A stretch of DNA of 64,000 bases from Burkholderiales bacterium (lineage in GTDB: Bacteria > Pseudomonadota > Gammaproteobacteria > Burkholderiales > Burkholderiaceae_C): assembly GCA_016703325.1 (NCBI GenBank), contig JADJCH010000027.1:1-64000 (forward strand), in the 5' to 3' direction. The translations under genes were made by a program, and so were the position numbers. The notes below the pieces were generated by a model. The model saw nothing but the letters and a program-made list of their open reading frames with translations, had not been told where the DNA came from and did no database searches. Numbering within the stretch: the first letter of the stretch is position 1; every line of letters starts with the position of its first letter. Below, in pieces: positions 25,504-33,401 of the stretch.

Positions 25504-25965
25504 ATGTTGAGAAGAATCGAAACTAGAATTGTTGACTCCAAGCTGCGTGACCAGATTGAGCCTCCGTCCTATGCCACAGCTGGGGCGGCTGCCATGGACT
25601 TGCGCGCATGCCTGGACGCTCCTATTGCCCTGAATCCAGGAGCCCGCTTGCTGGTGAAGACTGGAATCGCGATAAACATGATGGACCCTGGCTTGGTTGC
25701 AATTGTTGCTTCGCGTTCGGGCTTGTCTCTCAAGCACGGAGTTCGGGTTGCGCAAGGTATCGGGGTTATAGACGCGGACTACCACGGAGAGATTGGTGTC
25801 ATCCTCACCAACGACAGTGAAGAGGCTTACGAAATCCAGCCAGGAGAGCGTGTCGCTCAGTTGATGTTCCAGCCTGTTGTCCAAGTTGCCCTGCACTTCG
25901 TCGACGCGTTCTCAACTGAGACTGAGCGCGGTGCCGGCGGTTTCGGAAGCACTGGGAAGGCGTAG
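25504..25965 (+). CDS. dut: Complete island-borne dUTPase (replacement dut)
   Basis: 153 aa deoxyuridine triphosphatase, hydrolysing dUTP to dUMP and pyrophosphate as a cytoplasmic trimer. All five motifs are present: AAAMDLRA (1), SRSGLSLKHG (2), GVIDADYHGEIGVILTN (3), ERVAQLMF (4) and ERGAGGFGSTG (5). Motif 2 starts with Ser rather than the usual Pro. The ATG at 25504 is preceded by GAGGA; a more upstream ATG at 25492 has no site. It differs at roughly half of positions from the native dut halves, so it is not a duplicate. It lies at the right end, read toward the host gene remnant, and probably restores dUTPase lost on integration. Confidence 0.95.
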   Translation: MLRRIETRIVDSKLRDQIEPPSYATAGAAAMDLRACLDAPIALNPGARLLVKTGIAINMMDPGLVAIVASRSGLSLKHGVRVAQGIGVIDADYHGEIGVILTNDSEEAYEIQPGERVAQLMFQPVVQVALHFVDAFSTETERGAGGFGSTGKA

Positions 25966-26029
25966 TCTTTTGAGACTAGTTTTGTGGAAAACTTCTGTAA
26001 CCTGCTGATGCGTAAGAAGCTGTCTTGAT

Positions 26030-26052
26030 TGAGACAGTCCAATCGCGCATAA
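26030..26052. repeat. Right terminal inverted repeat of the island
   Basis: TGAGAC (26030-26035) and CGCATAA (26046-26052) mirror GTCTCA and TTATGCG at the left end. CGCATAA directly abuts the core copy. Spacing between the boxes is 10 bases here and 14 on the left. Confidence 0.6.
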
Positions 26053-26058
26053 TGGTCG
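26053..26058. repeat. Right attachment core (attR), TGGTCG
   Basis: Right copy of the 6-bp junction sequence. From here the reading frame continues GLIDSDYQG of the native dUTPase. Confidence 0.75.
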
Positions 26059-26258
26059 GGCTGATCGACAGCGACTACCAGGGCCCGCTGATGGTGAGCT
26101 GCTGGAACCGCAGCGACCGTGAGTTCGTGGTGCAGCCGATGGAGCGCATCGCCCAGCTGGTGATCGTGCCGGTGGTGCAGGCCGACTTCCGCGTGGTGGA
26201 CTCGTTCGAAACCTCCGCGCGCGGTGAGGGCGGTTTCGGCTCGACCGGGCGGGGCTGA
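26053..26258 (+). pseudogene. dut: dut, 3' fragment
   Basis: This is the remainder of the native dUTPase gene displaced by the island, about 68 codons. It encodes motif 3 (GLIDSDYQGPLMVSCWN), motif 4 (ERIAQLVI) and motif 5 (ARGEGGFGSTG). Island sequence supplies an ATG at 26052 that could start a short product, but without motifs 1 and 2 it would not be an enzyme. The stop is at 26256-26258, 15 bases before the convergent FKBP gene ends. Confidence 0.93.
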
Positions 26259-26273
26259 ACGCCCGCGTGCCTC

Positions 26274-26795
26274 TCAGTGCAGCGTGGCGCCTTCCGGGGT
26301 GTTGGCGAGCACGCTCAGACCGGCTTCGCCGACGCTGCGGTTCTCGATCTCTTCGTCGGTCGCCTCGCGCACGTCGAGCACTTCCAGCTTGATCACCAGG
26401 GCCAGACCGGCCAGAGGGTGGTTGCCGTCCAGCACCACATGGCTGTCGTACACCTCGGTGACGGTGTAGATCACGTCCTTGGGCATGCCGGGGGTGCGGC
26501 TGCCCTCGGGCGGCCCTTCGAACTGCATGCCCTGGCTGACTTCGTCCGGGAAGACGCTGCGTTCCTCGAAGAACACCAGGCCGGCGTCGTACTGGCCGAA
26601 GGCGTTGTCCGGCTCCAGGTGCAGCGTGGCGCTGTAGCCCGTTTCATGACCGATCAGCGCCTCCTCGACTTTCGTGAGCAGGTCTTCGCCACCGACATAG
26701 AACTCCAGCGGTTCGGTCAGTTCGTCGATCAGTTGGCCCTGGGCATCTTCGAGTCGCCAGACCAGGCTGACGACGCAGGGATTTTGAATCTGCAT
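26274..26795 (-). CDS. FKBP-type peptidyl-prolyl isomerase (SlyD/SlpA type)
   Basis: 173 aa from the ATG at 26795 (another ATG 12 bases earlier). The FKBP core is interrupted by an insert-in-flap domain as in SlyD/SlpA: GEDLLTKVEEALIGHETGYSA, then NAFGQYDAGL, and VLDGNHPLAGLALVIKLEVLDV. It catalyses cis/trans isomerisation of prolyl bonds and acts as a chaperone in the cytoplasm. There is no His-rich metal-binding tail, so it resembles SlpA more than SlyD. Convergent with the 3' dut fragment. Confidence 0.88.
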   Translation of the reverse strand: MQIQNPCVVSLVWRLEDAQGQLIDELTEPLEFYVGGEDLLTKVEEALIGHETGYSATLHLEPDNAFGQYDAGLVFFEERSVFPDEVSQGMQFEGPPEGSRTPGMPKDVIYTVTEVYDSHVVLDGNHPLAGLALVIKLEVLDVREATDEEIENRSVGEAGLSVLANTPEGATLH

Positions 26796-26842
26796 GAGGC
26801 CGATCATCTCATGTTGCGCAATGCGGTCGGCACAATGAACAC

Positions 26843-28072
26843 ATGGTCACATCAAGAACCCCACGCACCCGCCAGGCAGCCGCGTTGCCTGCGCACCCGG
26901 ATCCCGCCGTGCTGCCGCTGGACCTGCCGACCCCGCTGCTCGGCGGTCTCAGCCCGGTGCAGTTCATGCAGCGCCACTGGCACCGCAAGCCGCTGCTGGT
27001 GCGCCAGGCCTGGCCGGGTGTCACCCCGCCCGTGGACCGGGCCGGGTTGTTCGAACTGGCCGCCAGCGACGAGGTGGAGTCGCGTTTCGTTTCGCGCATC
27101 GGTGAGGGCGACGCCCAGCAATGGACCCTGCGCCGCGGACCGCTGCCGCGTCGATCGCTGCCGCCGATCAAGCAGGGCGGCTGGACCGTTCTGGTGCAAG
27201 GCCTGGACCTGCATGTGCCGGCCGCGGCCGAGATGCTGCGGCGCTTCCGCTTCGTGCCGCAGGCCCGGCTGGACGACCTGATGATCTCCTGGGCAGCCGA
27301 AGGCGGCGGCGTGGGCCCGCACTTCGACTCCTACGACGTCTTTCTGATCCAGGTGGCCGGCAAGCGCCGCTGGCGCATCGGCCAGATGCCCGATGCAAAG
27401 CTCAAACCCGACCTTCCGGTGAAGATCATCGAAAACTTCCACCACGACGAAGAGTGGGTGCTGGAGCCGGGCGACATGCTGTACCTGCCGCCCGGCTGGG
27501 CCCACGACGGCGATGCGGTCGAGGGGGAGTGCATGACCTGCTCGGTGGGCTTTCGTTCGCCGCACCGCAGCGAACTGGTGCGCGAAACCCTGCTGCGCCT
27601 GGCCGACGCGGTGGAAGACGAACGCGACGAAGGCACGCGGCCGGTGGTTTATCGGGACCCGGGCCAACGGGCCACCGTGACTCCGGGGCGGATTCCGCAA
27701 GCGCTGCTGGACTTTGCCGAGGGGGGGCTACAGCGGCTGCTGAAGGAGCCGGGTGCACTCTCGCGAGCGTTGGGGGAGTACCTTTCCGAGCCCAAGGCGC
27801 AGGTGCATTTCGAGCTGGGGCAGGAGTGGGACGGGGTCAGCGCTCTGGAGCTGGATGCGCGCTCGTGCATGCTCTACGACGACCGCCAGGTGTTCCTGAA
27901 CGGCGAGTCCTGGCGGGCTGCGGGACGCGACGCCTCGATGCTGCGCCAACTGGCCGACTCTCGCCATCTGACCGCTGCACAGCTGCGCCGCGCCAGCCCG
28001 GAGCTGCTCGATCTGCTCGACCAGTGGGTGGCCGACGGTTGGCTGCAGGTGGCCGCTGATGCACCGCATTGA
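26843..28072 (+). CDS. roxA: Cupin (JmjC-type) ribosomal protein L16 arginine hydroxylase
   Basis: 409 aa, the usual length of RoxA/YcfD. It is a 2-oxoglutarate/Fe(II) oxygenase that hydroxylates an arginine of ribosomal protein uL16. The metal triad is visible as GVGPHFDSYD (HxD, near residue 160) and PPGWAHDGD (distal His, near 220). A winged-helix C-terminal domain (from about 270) is typical of the ribosomal oxygenase family. Divergent from the FKBP gene with a 47-base gap. Confidence 0.9.
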   Translation: MVTSRTPRTRQAAALPAHPDPAVLPLDLPTPLLGGLSPVQFMQRHWHRKPLLVRQAWPGVTPPVDRAGLFELAASDEVESRFVSRIGEGDAQQWTLRRGPLPRRSLPPIKQGGWTVLVQGLDLHVPAAAEMLRRFRFVPQARLDDLMISWAAEGGGVGPHFDSYDVFLIQVAGKRRWRIGQMPDAKLKPDLPVKIIENFHHDEEWVLEPGDMLYLPPGWAHDGDAVEGECMTCSVGFRSPHRSELVRETLLRLADAVEDERDEGTRPVVYRDPGQRATVTPGRIPQALLDFAEGGLQRLLKEPGALSRALGEYLSEPKAQVHFELGQEWDGVSALELDARSCMLYDDRQVFLNGESWRAAGRDASMLRQLADSRHLTAAQLRRASPELLDLLDQWVADGWLQVAADAPH

Positions 28073-28138
28073 GGCGGTTTGCACCGTTGCAGTCACGCCC
28101 TGGGTTGCAAGCTCTAGGCAGGCATTCGGGTAAGTATG

Positions 28139-28144
28139 TATAAT
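28139..28144 (+). promoter_or_regulatory. Probable -10 box (TATAAT) of the Ala-rich lipoprotein gene
   Basis: A consensus TATAAT preceded by TATG sits 139 bases before the start at 28283; no good -35 is seen at the usual spacing. The leader includes an imperfect inverted repeat (TGGAAA...TTTCCA, 28158-28178) around GCTCGAGC. Confidence 0.5.
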
Positions 28145-28282
28145 CTAAGGCTGGTTGTGGAAACGCTCGAGCTTTCCATTTCCTTCGTGGGGCTGCCCCG
28201 GCCTGTCGACAACATTTCGGCAGTGGTTGCGAAGTCCCTCCATTACCGGTAATTGGTTGACTCATTGCCTGAGGTCAAAAGC

Positions 28283-28501
28283 ATGAACAAGTCGCTCCTG
28301 ATGGTTTCCCTGATCGCCGCTGCCGCTCTGGCCGCCTGTGGCAAGAAGGAAGAGGCTCCGGCCGCTCCCGCTGCTGCTCCGGTCGCCGCTGTGGCTTCCG
28401 CTGCTGACGCTGCCGCTTCTGCTGCTACCGACGCTGCTTCTGCCGTGGCTGACGCCGCGTCTGCCGTGGCCGACGCTGCTGCTTCCGCTGCCTCGAAGTA
28501 A
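28283..28501 (+). CDS. Small Ala-rich lipoprotein
   Basis: 72 aa. The signal peptide MNKSLLMVSLIAAAALAAC ends in a lipobox LAAC, so it is lipid-anchored after processing. The mature part is KKEE followed by Ala/Pro/Ser/Asp-rich sequence with VADAASAVADAA-type repeats. It starts at the ATG at 28283 (TGAGG about 9 bases upstream), not the earlier frame start at 28253. No enzymatic role is visible; similar short lipoproteins are common in betaproteobacteria. A UUCG-loop terminator follows at 28521. Confidence 0.85.
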   Translation: MNKSLLMVSLIAAAALAACGKKEEAPAAPAAAPVAAVASAADAAASAATDAASAVADAASAVADAAASAASK

Positions 28502-28520
28502 GTCGAGCCCGGACCCCCAA

Positions 28521-28544
28521 AAGCCGCCTTCGGGCGGCTTTTTT
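28521..28544 (+). terminator. Rho-independent terminator of the lipoprotein gene
   Basis: Perfect 8-bp stem (AAGCCGCC with GGCGGCTT) closed by a TTCG tetraloop, followed by T residues. Confidence 0.9.
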
Positions 28545-28578
28545 GCGTCTGAACTCACCCTGCCGGCAGAGTTGGCCA

Positions 28579-28605
28579 CAAAAAAGCCCCGGGGAATCCG
28601 GGGCT
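28579..28605 (-). terminator. Rho-independent terminator of bamC
   Basis: On the minus strand an 8-bp stem (AGCCCCGG with CCGGGGCT) is followed by a run of T residues. It lies just after the bamC stop. Confidence 0.88.
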
Positions 28606-28636
28606 GGGTGAGTGAGCTCCGGGTCGGCGCCTTGAA

Positions 28637-29839
28637 TCAGCGCAGTTCGTTGATCAGCAGGCCTGCAATGCCCTTGGCGTTGTCGGAAGCGTCCGGGCGA
28701 CCGTCGGCGTCCAGCACCTGCAGGCGGCTGACTTTGCCGTCAGCCGAAGTCACCTGCAGGCGGTGTCGCGTGCCGGAGAGGTCCGGTTGCTTGGCGCCGA
28801 ACATGCGCTGCAGGAAGTTGGGGCCTTCCTTGCCGGCCAGTTCCGGGTTCACGTAACGCACGAAGTACAACCCTTGATTGCGGTCGCGGTCTTCCAGGGT
28901 GAAGCTGCCGCGGTCCAGCGCCTGACCCACCCGGCGCCAGGCGCGATCAAATCCCTCGGCCAGCTCGATTGTCACCGCCGGTTGTCCTTCCACCTGACGC
29001 GCCAGACCGGGCGTGGCTGGTGCCTGGTTCACCGCCTGCACCGCCTCTTCGATCCGCTTGGCGTCCGGCTTGACCACACCGGCCGGCTGGCCCAACGCCA
29101 GCATCAGCCGCGCGAGCATCTCGGCTTCGAGGGCCGGATCGTTGGCGCGCACCTTCCAGCCGACGTATTCCTTGGTGTTGGGGTTGACCATCTCCTCGGC
29201 GCCCCGATGGGAGATGTGGACTTCGGTGGTGCCGGCGCTCCCACGTTCCACTCGGGTGCGGAAACGATCGCGCTCGCCACTGTCGAAGGCGCTGTCGAAG
29301 ACCTTGCCCAGCGTGCGCCGGACGACGTCCTGAGGCAGCTTGGCCCGGTTCTCGGCCCAGCCGGTTTCCATCAGACCGATCTCCGGTCGATCGATCTCCA
29401 GCGCCATGCCGTTGTTCTGCCAGAACTGCCGCAGCTGGGGCCAGAGCTGTTCCGGGGTCATCGGTACGCTCAACCAGCGGCTGTTTCCCACACGCTCGAC
29501 GCGGATCTGACCGGCCAGGGTGGGAGCCACCACGTCGGTAGATCCCGACTTGGCTGCGGCGACGCCGTTGTGGAGGGTTTCCAGTGCATTGGCGCTGACC
29601 GGCGCACCGGAGGGCGGCGCGTAGCGGGGATCGGCGCTGAGCTGGGTCAGGTCGGGTGGCACATCCAGCTTGGTGACCTTGGCTGCCGGCGCGTTGCGAT
29701 AGTCCACGCGGTTGCTGCTGCCGTCCGAGACGATGGTGCAGGCGCCCAGCAGAACGCTGCTGCCTGCACAGGCCAGGGTCGTCAGGCGAAAGGCCCGCGA
29801 CCGGGCCGAGGGCTGCTGCCCGGAAGAACGAAGGATCAC
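28637..29839 (-). CDS. bamC: Outer-membrane assembly lipoprotein BamC
   Basis: 400 aa from a GTG at 29839, chosen because the lipoprotein signal (LTTLACAGSSVLLGAC) then lies near the N-terminus; the frame is open to 29911. After the lipobox Cys comes the unstructured BamC N-terminus (DYRNAPAAKVTKLDVPPDLTQL), which binds BamD. Two helix-grip domains follow (around 100-230 and 260-390, the second with FLQRMFGAK). It is part of the BAM complex inserting beta-barrel proteins. It is 100 bases downstream of dapA on the same strand, the bacterial dapA-bamC order. Confidence 0.9.
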   Translation of the reverse strand: MILRSSGQQPSARSRAFRLTTLACAGSSVLLGACTIVSDGSSNRVDYRNAPAAKVTKLDVPPDLTQLSADPRYAPPSGAPVSANALETLHNGVAAAKSGSTDVVAPTLAGQIRVERVGNSRWLSVPMTPEQLWPQLRQFWQNNGMALEIDRPEIGLMETGWAENRAKLPQDVVRRTLGKVFDSAFDSGERDRFRTRVERGSAGTTEVHISHRGAEEMVNPNTKEYVGWKVRANDPALEAEMLARLMLALGQPAGVVKPDAKRIEEAVQAVNQAPATPGLARQVEGQPAVTIELAEGFDRAWRRVGQALDRGSFTLEDRDRNQGLYFVRYVNPELAGKEGPNFLQRMFGAKQPDLSGTRHRLQVTSADGKVSRLQVLDADGRPDASDNAKGIAGLLINELR

Positions 29840-29939
29840 GTTGGGGAGCGCTCCGGTGCGCCCACGGCGGCCATCATGCAAGGGGCCGACGCGGGCTGGG
29901 GATCGGGTCAAGGGAGAGAGGCGGCAGCTTCGGTTCAGC

Positions 29940-30821
29940 TCAGAGCAGTCCGGCTTCGCGCAGGGCAGTCTCGAGGCCGGGGATGAGCGATTCGGACATC
30001 GGCACCATCGGCAGCCGCATCGTGCCGCCGCAGCGGCCCATGCGCTGCAGGGCCCACTTCACCGGAATGGGGTTGGGCTCGGCGAACAGCAGCTTGTGCA
30101 CACCCAGCAGGTGCATGTGGATTTCACGGGCCTTCAGCGCATCGCCGGCCACCGCAGCCCGGCAGAGTTCGGCCATGGCGCGCGGGGCGATGTTGGCCGT
30201 GACGCTGATGTTGCCCTGGCCACCCATCAACATCAGGGCCACGGCGGTGCCGTCGTCGCCGGAATAGACGCCGAAGCCCTTCGGTGCATGCCGGATCAGC
30301 CAGCAGGCACGCTCGATGTTGCCGGTGGCTTCCTTCACACCGATCACGCCGGGCAGCGTGGCTGCACGCAGCGTGGTCTCGGGCAGCATGTCCGCCACGG
30401 TGCGGCCCGGCACGTTGTAGAGCACCTGCGGGATGTCCACCGCCTCGGCGATGGCCTTGAAGTGGCGGTAGATGCCTTCCTGCGTCGGCTTGTTGTAGTA
30501 GGGCACGACGCTGAGGGTGCAGTCGGCGCCGACCTTCTTGGCAAAGCGCGAAAGTTCGATGGCCTCCTGGGTGGAGTTCGCTCCGGCGCCTGCCATCACC
30601 GGGATGCGACCGGCCGTCTGATCGACCGCGACGCGGATGATTTCGCAATGCTCCTCCACCGACACGGTGGGGGACTCACCGGTGGTGCCGACCACGCCGA
30701 TGCAGGCGGTGCCTTCGGCGATGTGCCAGTCGATCAGCCGGCGCAGGCTGGGGTAGTCGACGCTGCCGTCTTCGTGCATCGGCGTCACAAGCGCCACGAT
30801 GCTGCCAACGATGGGATTCAT
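29940..30821 (-). CDS. dapA: 4-hydroxy-tetrahydrodipicolinate synthase
   Basis: 293 aa, exactly the usual DapA length. It condenses pyruvate with aspartate semialdehyde for lysine and diaminopimelate synthesis. Visible features are the GTTGESPT loop (Thr and Glu of the active site), YYNKPTQEG (catalytic Tyr), YNVPGRT and the Schiff-base Lys in GVIGVKEATG. TIM-barrel fold, cytoplasmic tetramer. Confidence 0.97.
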   Translation of the reverse strand: MNPIVGSIVALVTPMHEDGSVDYPSLRRLIDWHIAEGTACIGVVGTTGESPTVSVEEHCEIIRVAVDQTAGRIPVMAGAGANSTQEAIELSRFAKKVGADCTLSVVPYYNKPTQEGIYRHFKAIAEAVDIPQVLYNVPGRTVADMLPETTLRAATLPGVIGVKEATGNIERACWLIRHAPKGFGVYSGDDGTAVALMLMGGQGNISVTANIAPRAMAELCRAAVAGDALKAREIHMHLLGVHKLLFAEPNPIPVKWALQRMGRCGGTMRLPMVPMSESLIPGLETALREAGLL

Positions 30822-30832
30822 GGGTAGGGTCC

Positions 30833-31462
30833 TCAGAAGCGGTGCATTCTATCGAGCGGCGCCGGCTCTCCCCAGCACCCGGGCCCGCAACGGCGGGCCA
30901 CCACCCTCTGAACGTGGCGCAGCGGGTTCTGGCCGACAGCTTCGGGGGCTGCGATCGATCCGGCGTGGTCGAGGTTCTCCAACCCGTCTTCGAACGCCAG
31001 CACCTGCAGGCCCTGTTGCCGGCACAAATCGATCAGCTCGCCCGGGCGCAGCAGGAAGTCGGGGTTCCTGGGTCGCCCGATCCGGGGTTGCGCCCATCCA
31101 AACGTTTCGTAGATCAGCAGCCCACCTTCGTCCACCGCCCCGGCCACCTGTGGCAGCAGGGGGCGCCAGAGGTAGTTCGTCACCAGAACCAGGTCGAAGC
31201 GCCGGTCGGTCCAGGGCCAGCCCTGTGCTTCCAGATCGTGGACGCGGATTTCAACCCCCGGCAGGCCCGCCAAGGTGCTCAGGGCCTGGGCATCGCGGTC
31301 CACCGCGGTCAGCCGGTGCCCCTGGCCGGCCAGCCAACGCGCATGGCGCCCAGAGCCGCAGGCCAGGTCCAGGATGCGGCTGCCGGGCGGAATCAGGTGT
31401 GCGTGCCGCAGCAACCATGCCGAAGGAGGCGATGCGGTGTGGGGATCGGTGGCCGGGGGCAT
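30833..31462 (-). CDS. Class I SAM-dependent methyltransferase
   Basis: 209 aa from the ATG at 31462; the frame is open far upstream through a neighbouring gene. Motif I ILDLACGSGRHARWLA lies near residue 33, followed by LTAVDRDAQAL and the post-II motif FDLVLVTNYLWRP. Substrate unknown. It sits just downstream of a 44-aa membrane protein (4-base gap) and 11 bases before dapA, so the three may be co-transcribed. Confidence 0.85.
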   Translation of the reverse strand: MPPATDPHTASPPSAWLLRHAHLIPPGSRILDLACGSGRHARWLAGQGHRLTAVDRDAQALSTLAGLPGVEIRVHDLEAQGWPWTDRRFDLVLVTNYLWRPLLPQVAGAVDEGGLLIYETFGWAQPRIGRPRNPDFLLRPGELIDLCRQQGLQVLAFEDGLENLDHAGSIAAPEAVGQNPLRHVQRVVARRCGPGCWGEPAPLDRMHRF

Positions 31463-31466
31463 CACG

Positions 31467-31601
31467 TCAGAAACAGCTCCACAGTCGGTTGCCGAGGTCC
31501 ACCACAAACTCGGGCAGCAGGTAGGCCATGAAGACCAGGGCCAGCAGCGCAGCCCCAAGAAGGGCGGCCGCCACACGGGTGAGACGGGCAGAGCGGAGCA
31601 T
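31467..31601 (-). CDS. Small single-span membrane protein
   Basis: 44 aa, too short for standard ORF lists. One hydrophobic helix (VAAALLGAALLALVFMAYLL) is followed by a short tail ending NRLWSCF. The ATG at 31601 lies between the MFS gene and the methyltransferase gene, four bases before the latter, which suggests coupled expression. Function unknown. Confidence 0.6.
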   Translation of the reverse strand: MLRSARLTRVAAALLGAALLALVFMAYLLPEFVVDLGNRLWSCF

Positions 31602-31644
31602 GGCGGATTCGGGTGGGCGGCAAAGGCTGAGATCGGCCAGGTTC

Positions 31645-32916
31645 TCAGGCCCGGGCGGCCGCCAAAGCCGCGCGAGGTGATGGCTCGCGCACCGGCAGGT
31701 TCACCGCCGCGGCCATCAGACCCAGGGCGATCGAGATCCACCACACCACGTCGTAGCTGCCGCTGCGGTCGTACAACACGCCACCCAGCCACACGCCCAG
31801 GAAGGAGCCGACCTGGTGGCTGAGGAACACGAAGCCGCCGAGCATCGACAGGTGGCGCACACCGAACAGCTGTGCCACCAGCGCATTGGTGGGCGGCACG
31901 GTGGACAGCCACAGCAGCCCCATCACGGCAGAGAAGACGTAGACCGACAAGGGTGTCAAAGGCGAGGCGAGAAAGACCACGATCACCAGCGATCGCAGTG
32001 CGTAGATGGCGGCCAGCACGTGCTTCTTGGCCAGGTGCTGACCCAGCACACCGGCGCCATAGGTGCCGAAGACGTTGAACAGGCCGATCAGCGCCAGCGC
32101 CACCGTGGCCACCTGCGGCGCCAGGCCGTGGTCCTTCAGGTAGCTGGGCATGTGCACGCCGATGAACACCACCTGGAAGCCGCAGACGAAGTAGCCGGCC
32201 ATGATGAGCAGGAAGCTGCGGTCGCCGAAGGCCTCCCGCATGGCCTGGCGCACGCCGATGACCGGGCTGCCTGCACCCGGACTGCCGGCTGCAGACGCCA
32301 GCCGCAGGGCCGGCTCCTTCAGCCCGATGGCCAGCGGCACGATCGCCAGGGCAAAAACCGCCAGCACGAACAGCGCCTGCTGCCAGCCCAGGTAGGCGAT
32401 CAGCAGGTTCTCCACCGGCACCATCAGGAACTGGCCGAAGGATCCGGCAGCAGCGGCCACCCCCATGGCCCAGGAGCGGCGCGAGGGTTCGACGTTGCGG
32501 CCGAGCACGCCGTAGATCACCGCGTAGGTGGTGCCGGATTGGGCGATGCCGATCAGCAGTCCCGCGCCGGTGGTGAAGCCCAACCCGGTGCTGGCCAGTG
32601 CCATCGTCAACAGGCCCAACATGTAGAGCAGAGCGCCGCCCTGCAGCACCCGGAAGGCCCCCCAGCGGTCGGCCAGCATGCCGGCGATCGGTCCGGCGGC
32701 GCCCCAGGCCAGGTTCTGCACCGCCATCGCGAAGGCGAAGGTCTCGCGCGTCCAGCCGCGCTCCATCGTGATCGGCTGCAGCCACAGCCCGAAGCCGTGG
32801 CGGATGCCCATCGACACCGTGACGATCAACGCGCCGCACAGCAGCACCTGCTTCATCGACAGCGGCGCAGCGGGTGCTTGGTTGGGCGTTGAAGTTGATG
32901 TGTCGTCTGCAGGCAT
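31645..32916 (-). CDS. Major facilitator superfamily transporter
   Basis: 423 aa with 12 predicted membrane spans. Loop 2-3 shows the MFS signature AGMLADRWGAFRVL. The long cytoplasmic loop between helices 6 and 7 is around residues 205-230 (AAGSPGAGSPVIG). It resembles the oxalate/formate antiporter-like MFS groups, but the substrate cannot be assigned from sequence. The gene may be co-transcribed with the small membrane protein downstream. Confidence 0.85.
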   Translation of the reverse strand: MPADDTSTSTPNQAPAAPLSMKQVLLCGALIVTVSMGIRHGFGLWLQPITMERGWTRETFAFAMAVQNLAWGAAGPIAGMLADRWGAFRVLQGGALLYMLGLLTMALASTGLGFTTGAGLLIGIAQSGTTYAVIYGVLGRNVEPSRRSWAMGVAAAAGSFGQFLMVPVENLLIAYLGWQQALFVLAVFALAIVPLAIGLKEPALRLASAAGSPGAGSPVIGVRQAMREAFGDRSFLLIMAGYFVCGFQVVFIGVHMPSYLKDHGLAPQVATVALALIGLFNVFGTYGAGVLGQHLAKKHVLAAIYALRSLVIVVFLASPLTPLSVYVFSAVMGLLWLSTVPPTNALVAQLFGVRHLSMLGGFVFLSHQVGSFLGVWLGGVLYDRSGSYDVVWWISIALGLMAAAVNLPVREPSPRAALAAARA

Positions 32917-32971
32917 GCCGGCACTTTAGACGATACCGCCCGGTGCCCCGTCCGCCAGGGGCAAGGGCGCT

Positions 32972-33349
32972 TCAGCCGCCCAGCTGGGCGGTGATGCGCC
33001 GTGCATCGAAGCCGCGCTGCATCTGGCCGCGCACCATCATCATCGGCGTGCCGTTGCGGCCCTGCCGGTTGTATTCGGCCAGGCACTCGCTGTCGCGATC
33101 GATGTAGCACTCCTCGAAGGGGATCTCGTGGCGCGTGAGCCATTCGCGGGCCTGGGTGCAGTAGATGCAGGTGGTCTGCGAGATCATGCGGATGTCGCCC
33201 GCGTGTGTGACGGCACGCAGGTCGTCGGCGCGTTGCTGCTGGACCCAGGCGCGCACGCCGGTGGCGGCCAGGCCGGCGACGGCGCAGACGGCCAGCAGGC
33301 TCATCAACGGATGGCGGTACCAGCGGCGTGGCGAAGTGGGCTGTGACAT
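32972..33349 (-). CDS. Membrane-anchored glutaredoxin-domain protein
   Basis: 125 aa. An N-terminal transmembrane segment (HPLMSLLAVCAVAGLAATGV) is followed by a glutaredoxin fold with CIYC (ISQTTCIYCTQAREWL), the cis-Pro region GTPMMMV and a final helix. It probably reduces or exchanges disulfides at the membrane face. Likely target unknown. Confidence 0.82.
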   Translation of the reverse strand: MSQPTSPRRWYRHPLMSLLAVCAVAGLAATGVRAWVQQQRADDLRAVTHAGDIRMISQTTCIYCTQAREWLTRHEIPFEECYIDRDSECLAEYNRQGRNGTPMMMVRGQMQRGFDARRITAQLGG

Positions 33350-33401
33350 TGGCGAACGGCTCGGTTGCGGTGGGTTGTCAGGTGATCAGCGACTCGGCGG
33401 G

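Larger units (their letters stand above)
3396..26058. mobile_element. Genomic island of about 22.7 kb inserted in dut
   Basis: The limits come from the two halves of dut: joining the sequence up to 3401 to the sequence after 26058 restores an uninterrupted dUTPase frame. TGGTCG is present at both junctions (3396-3401 and 26053-26058), and TTATGCG points inward next to each copy as a terminal inverted repeat. Three tandem tyrosine recombinase genes and a small DNA-binding protein gene near the right end are the likely integration module. Cargo includes a TIR protein, a helicase/methylase/ATPase block and a complete dut gene. The recombinase segment is visibly richer in A+T than the flanking chromosome, which suggests transfer from elsewhere. 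No conjugation genes are seen. Confidence 0.9.
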
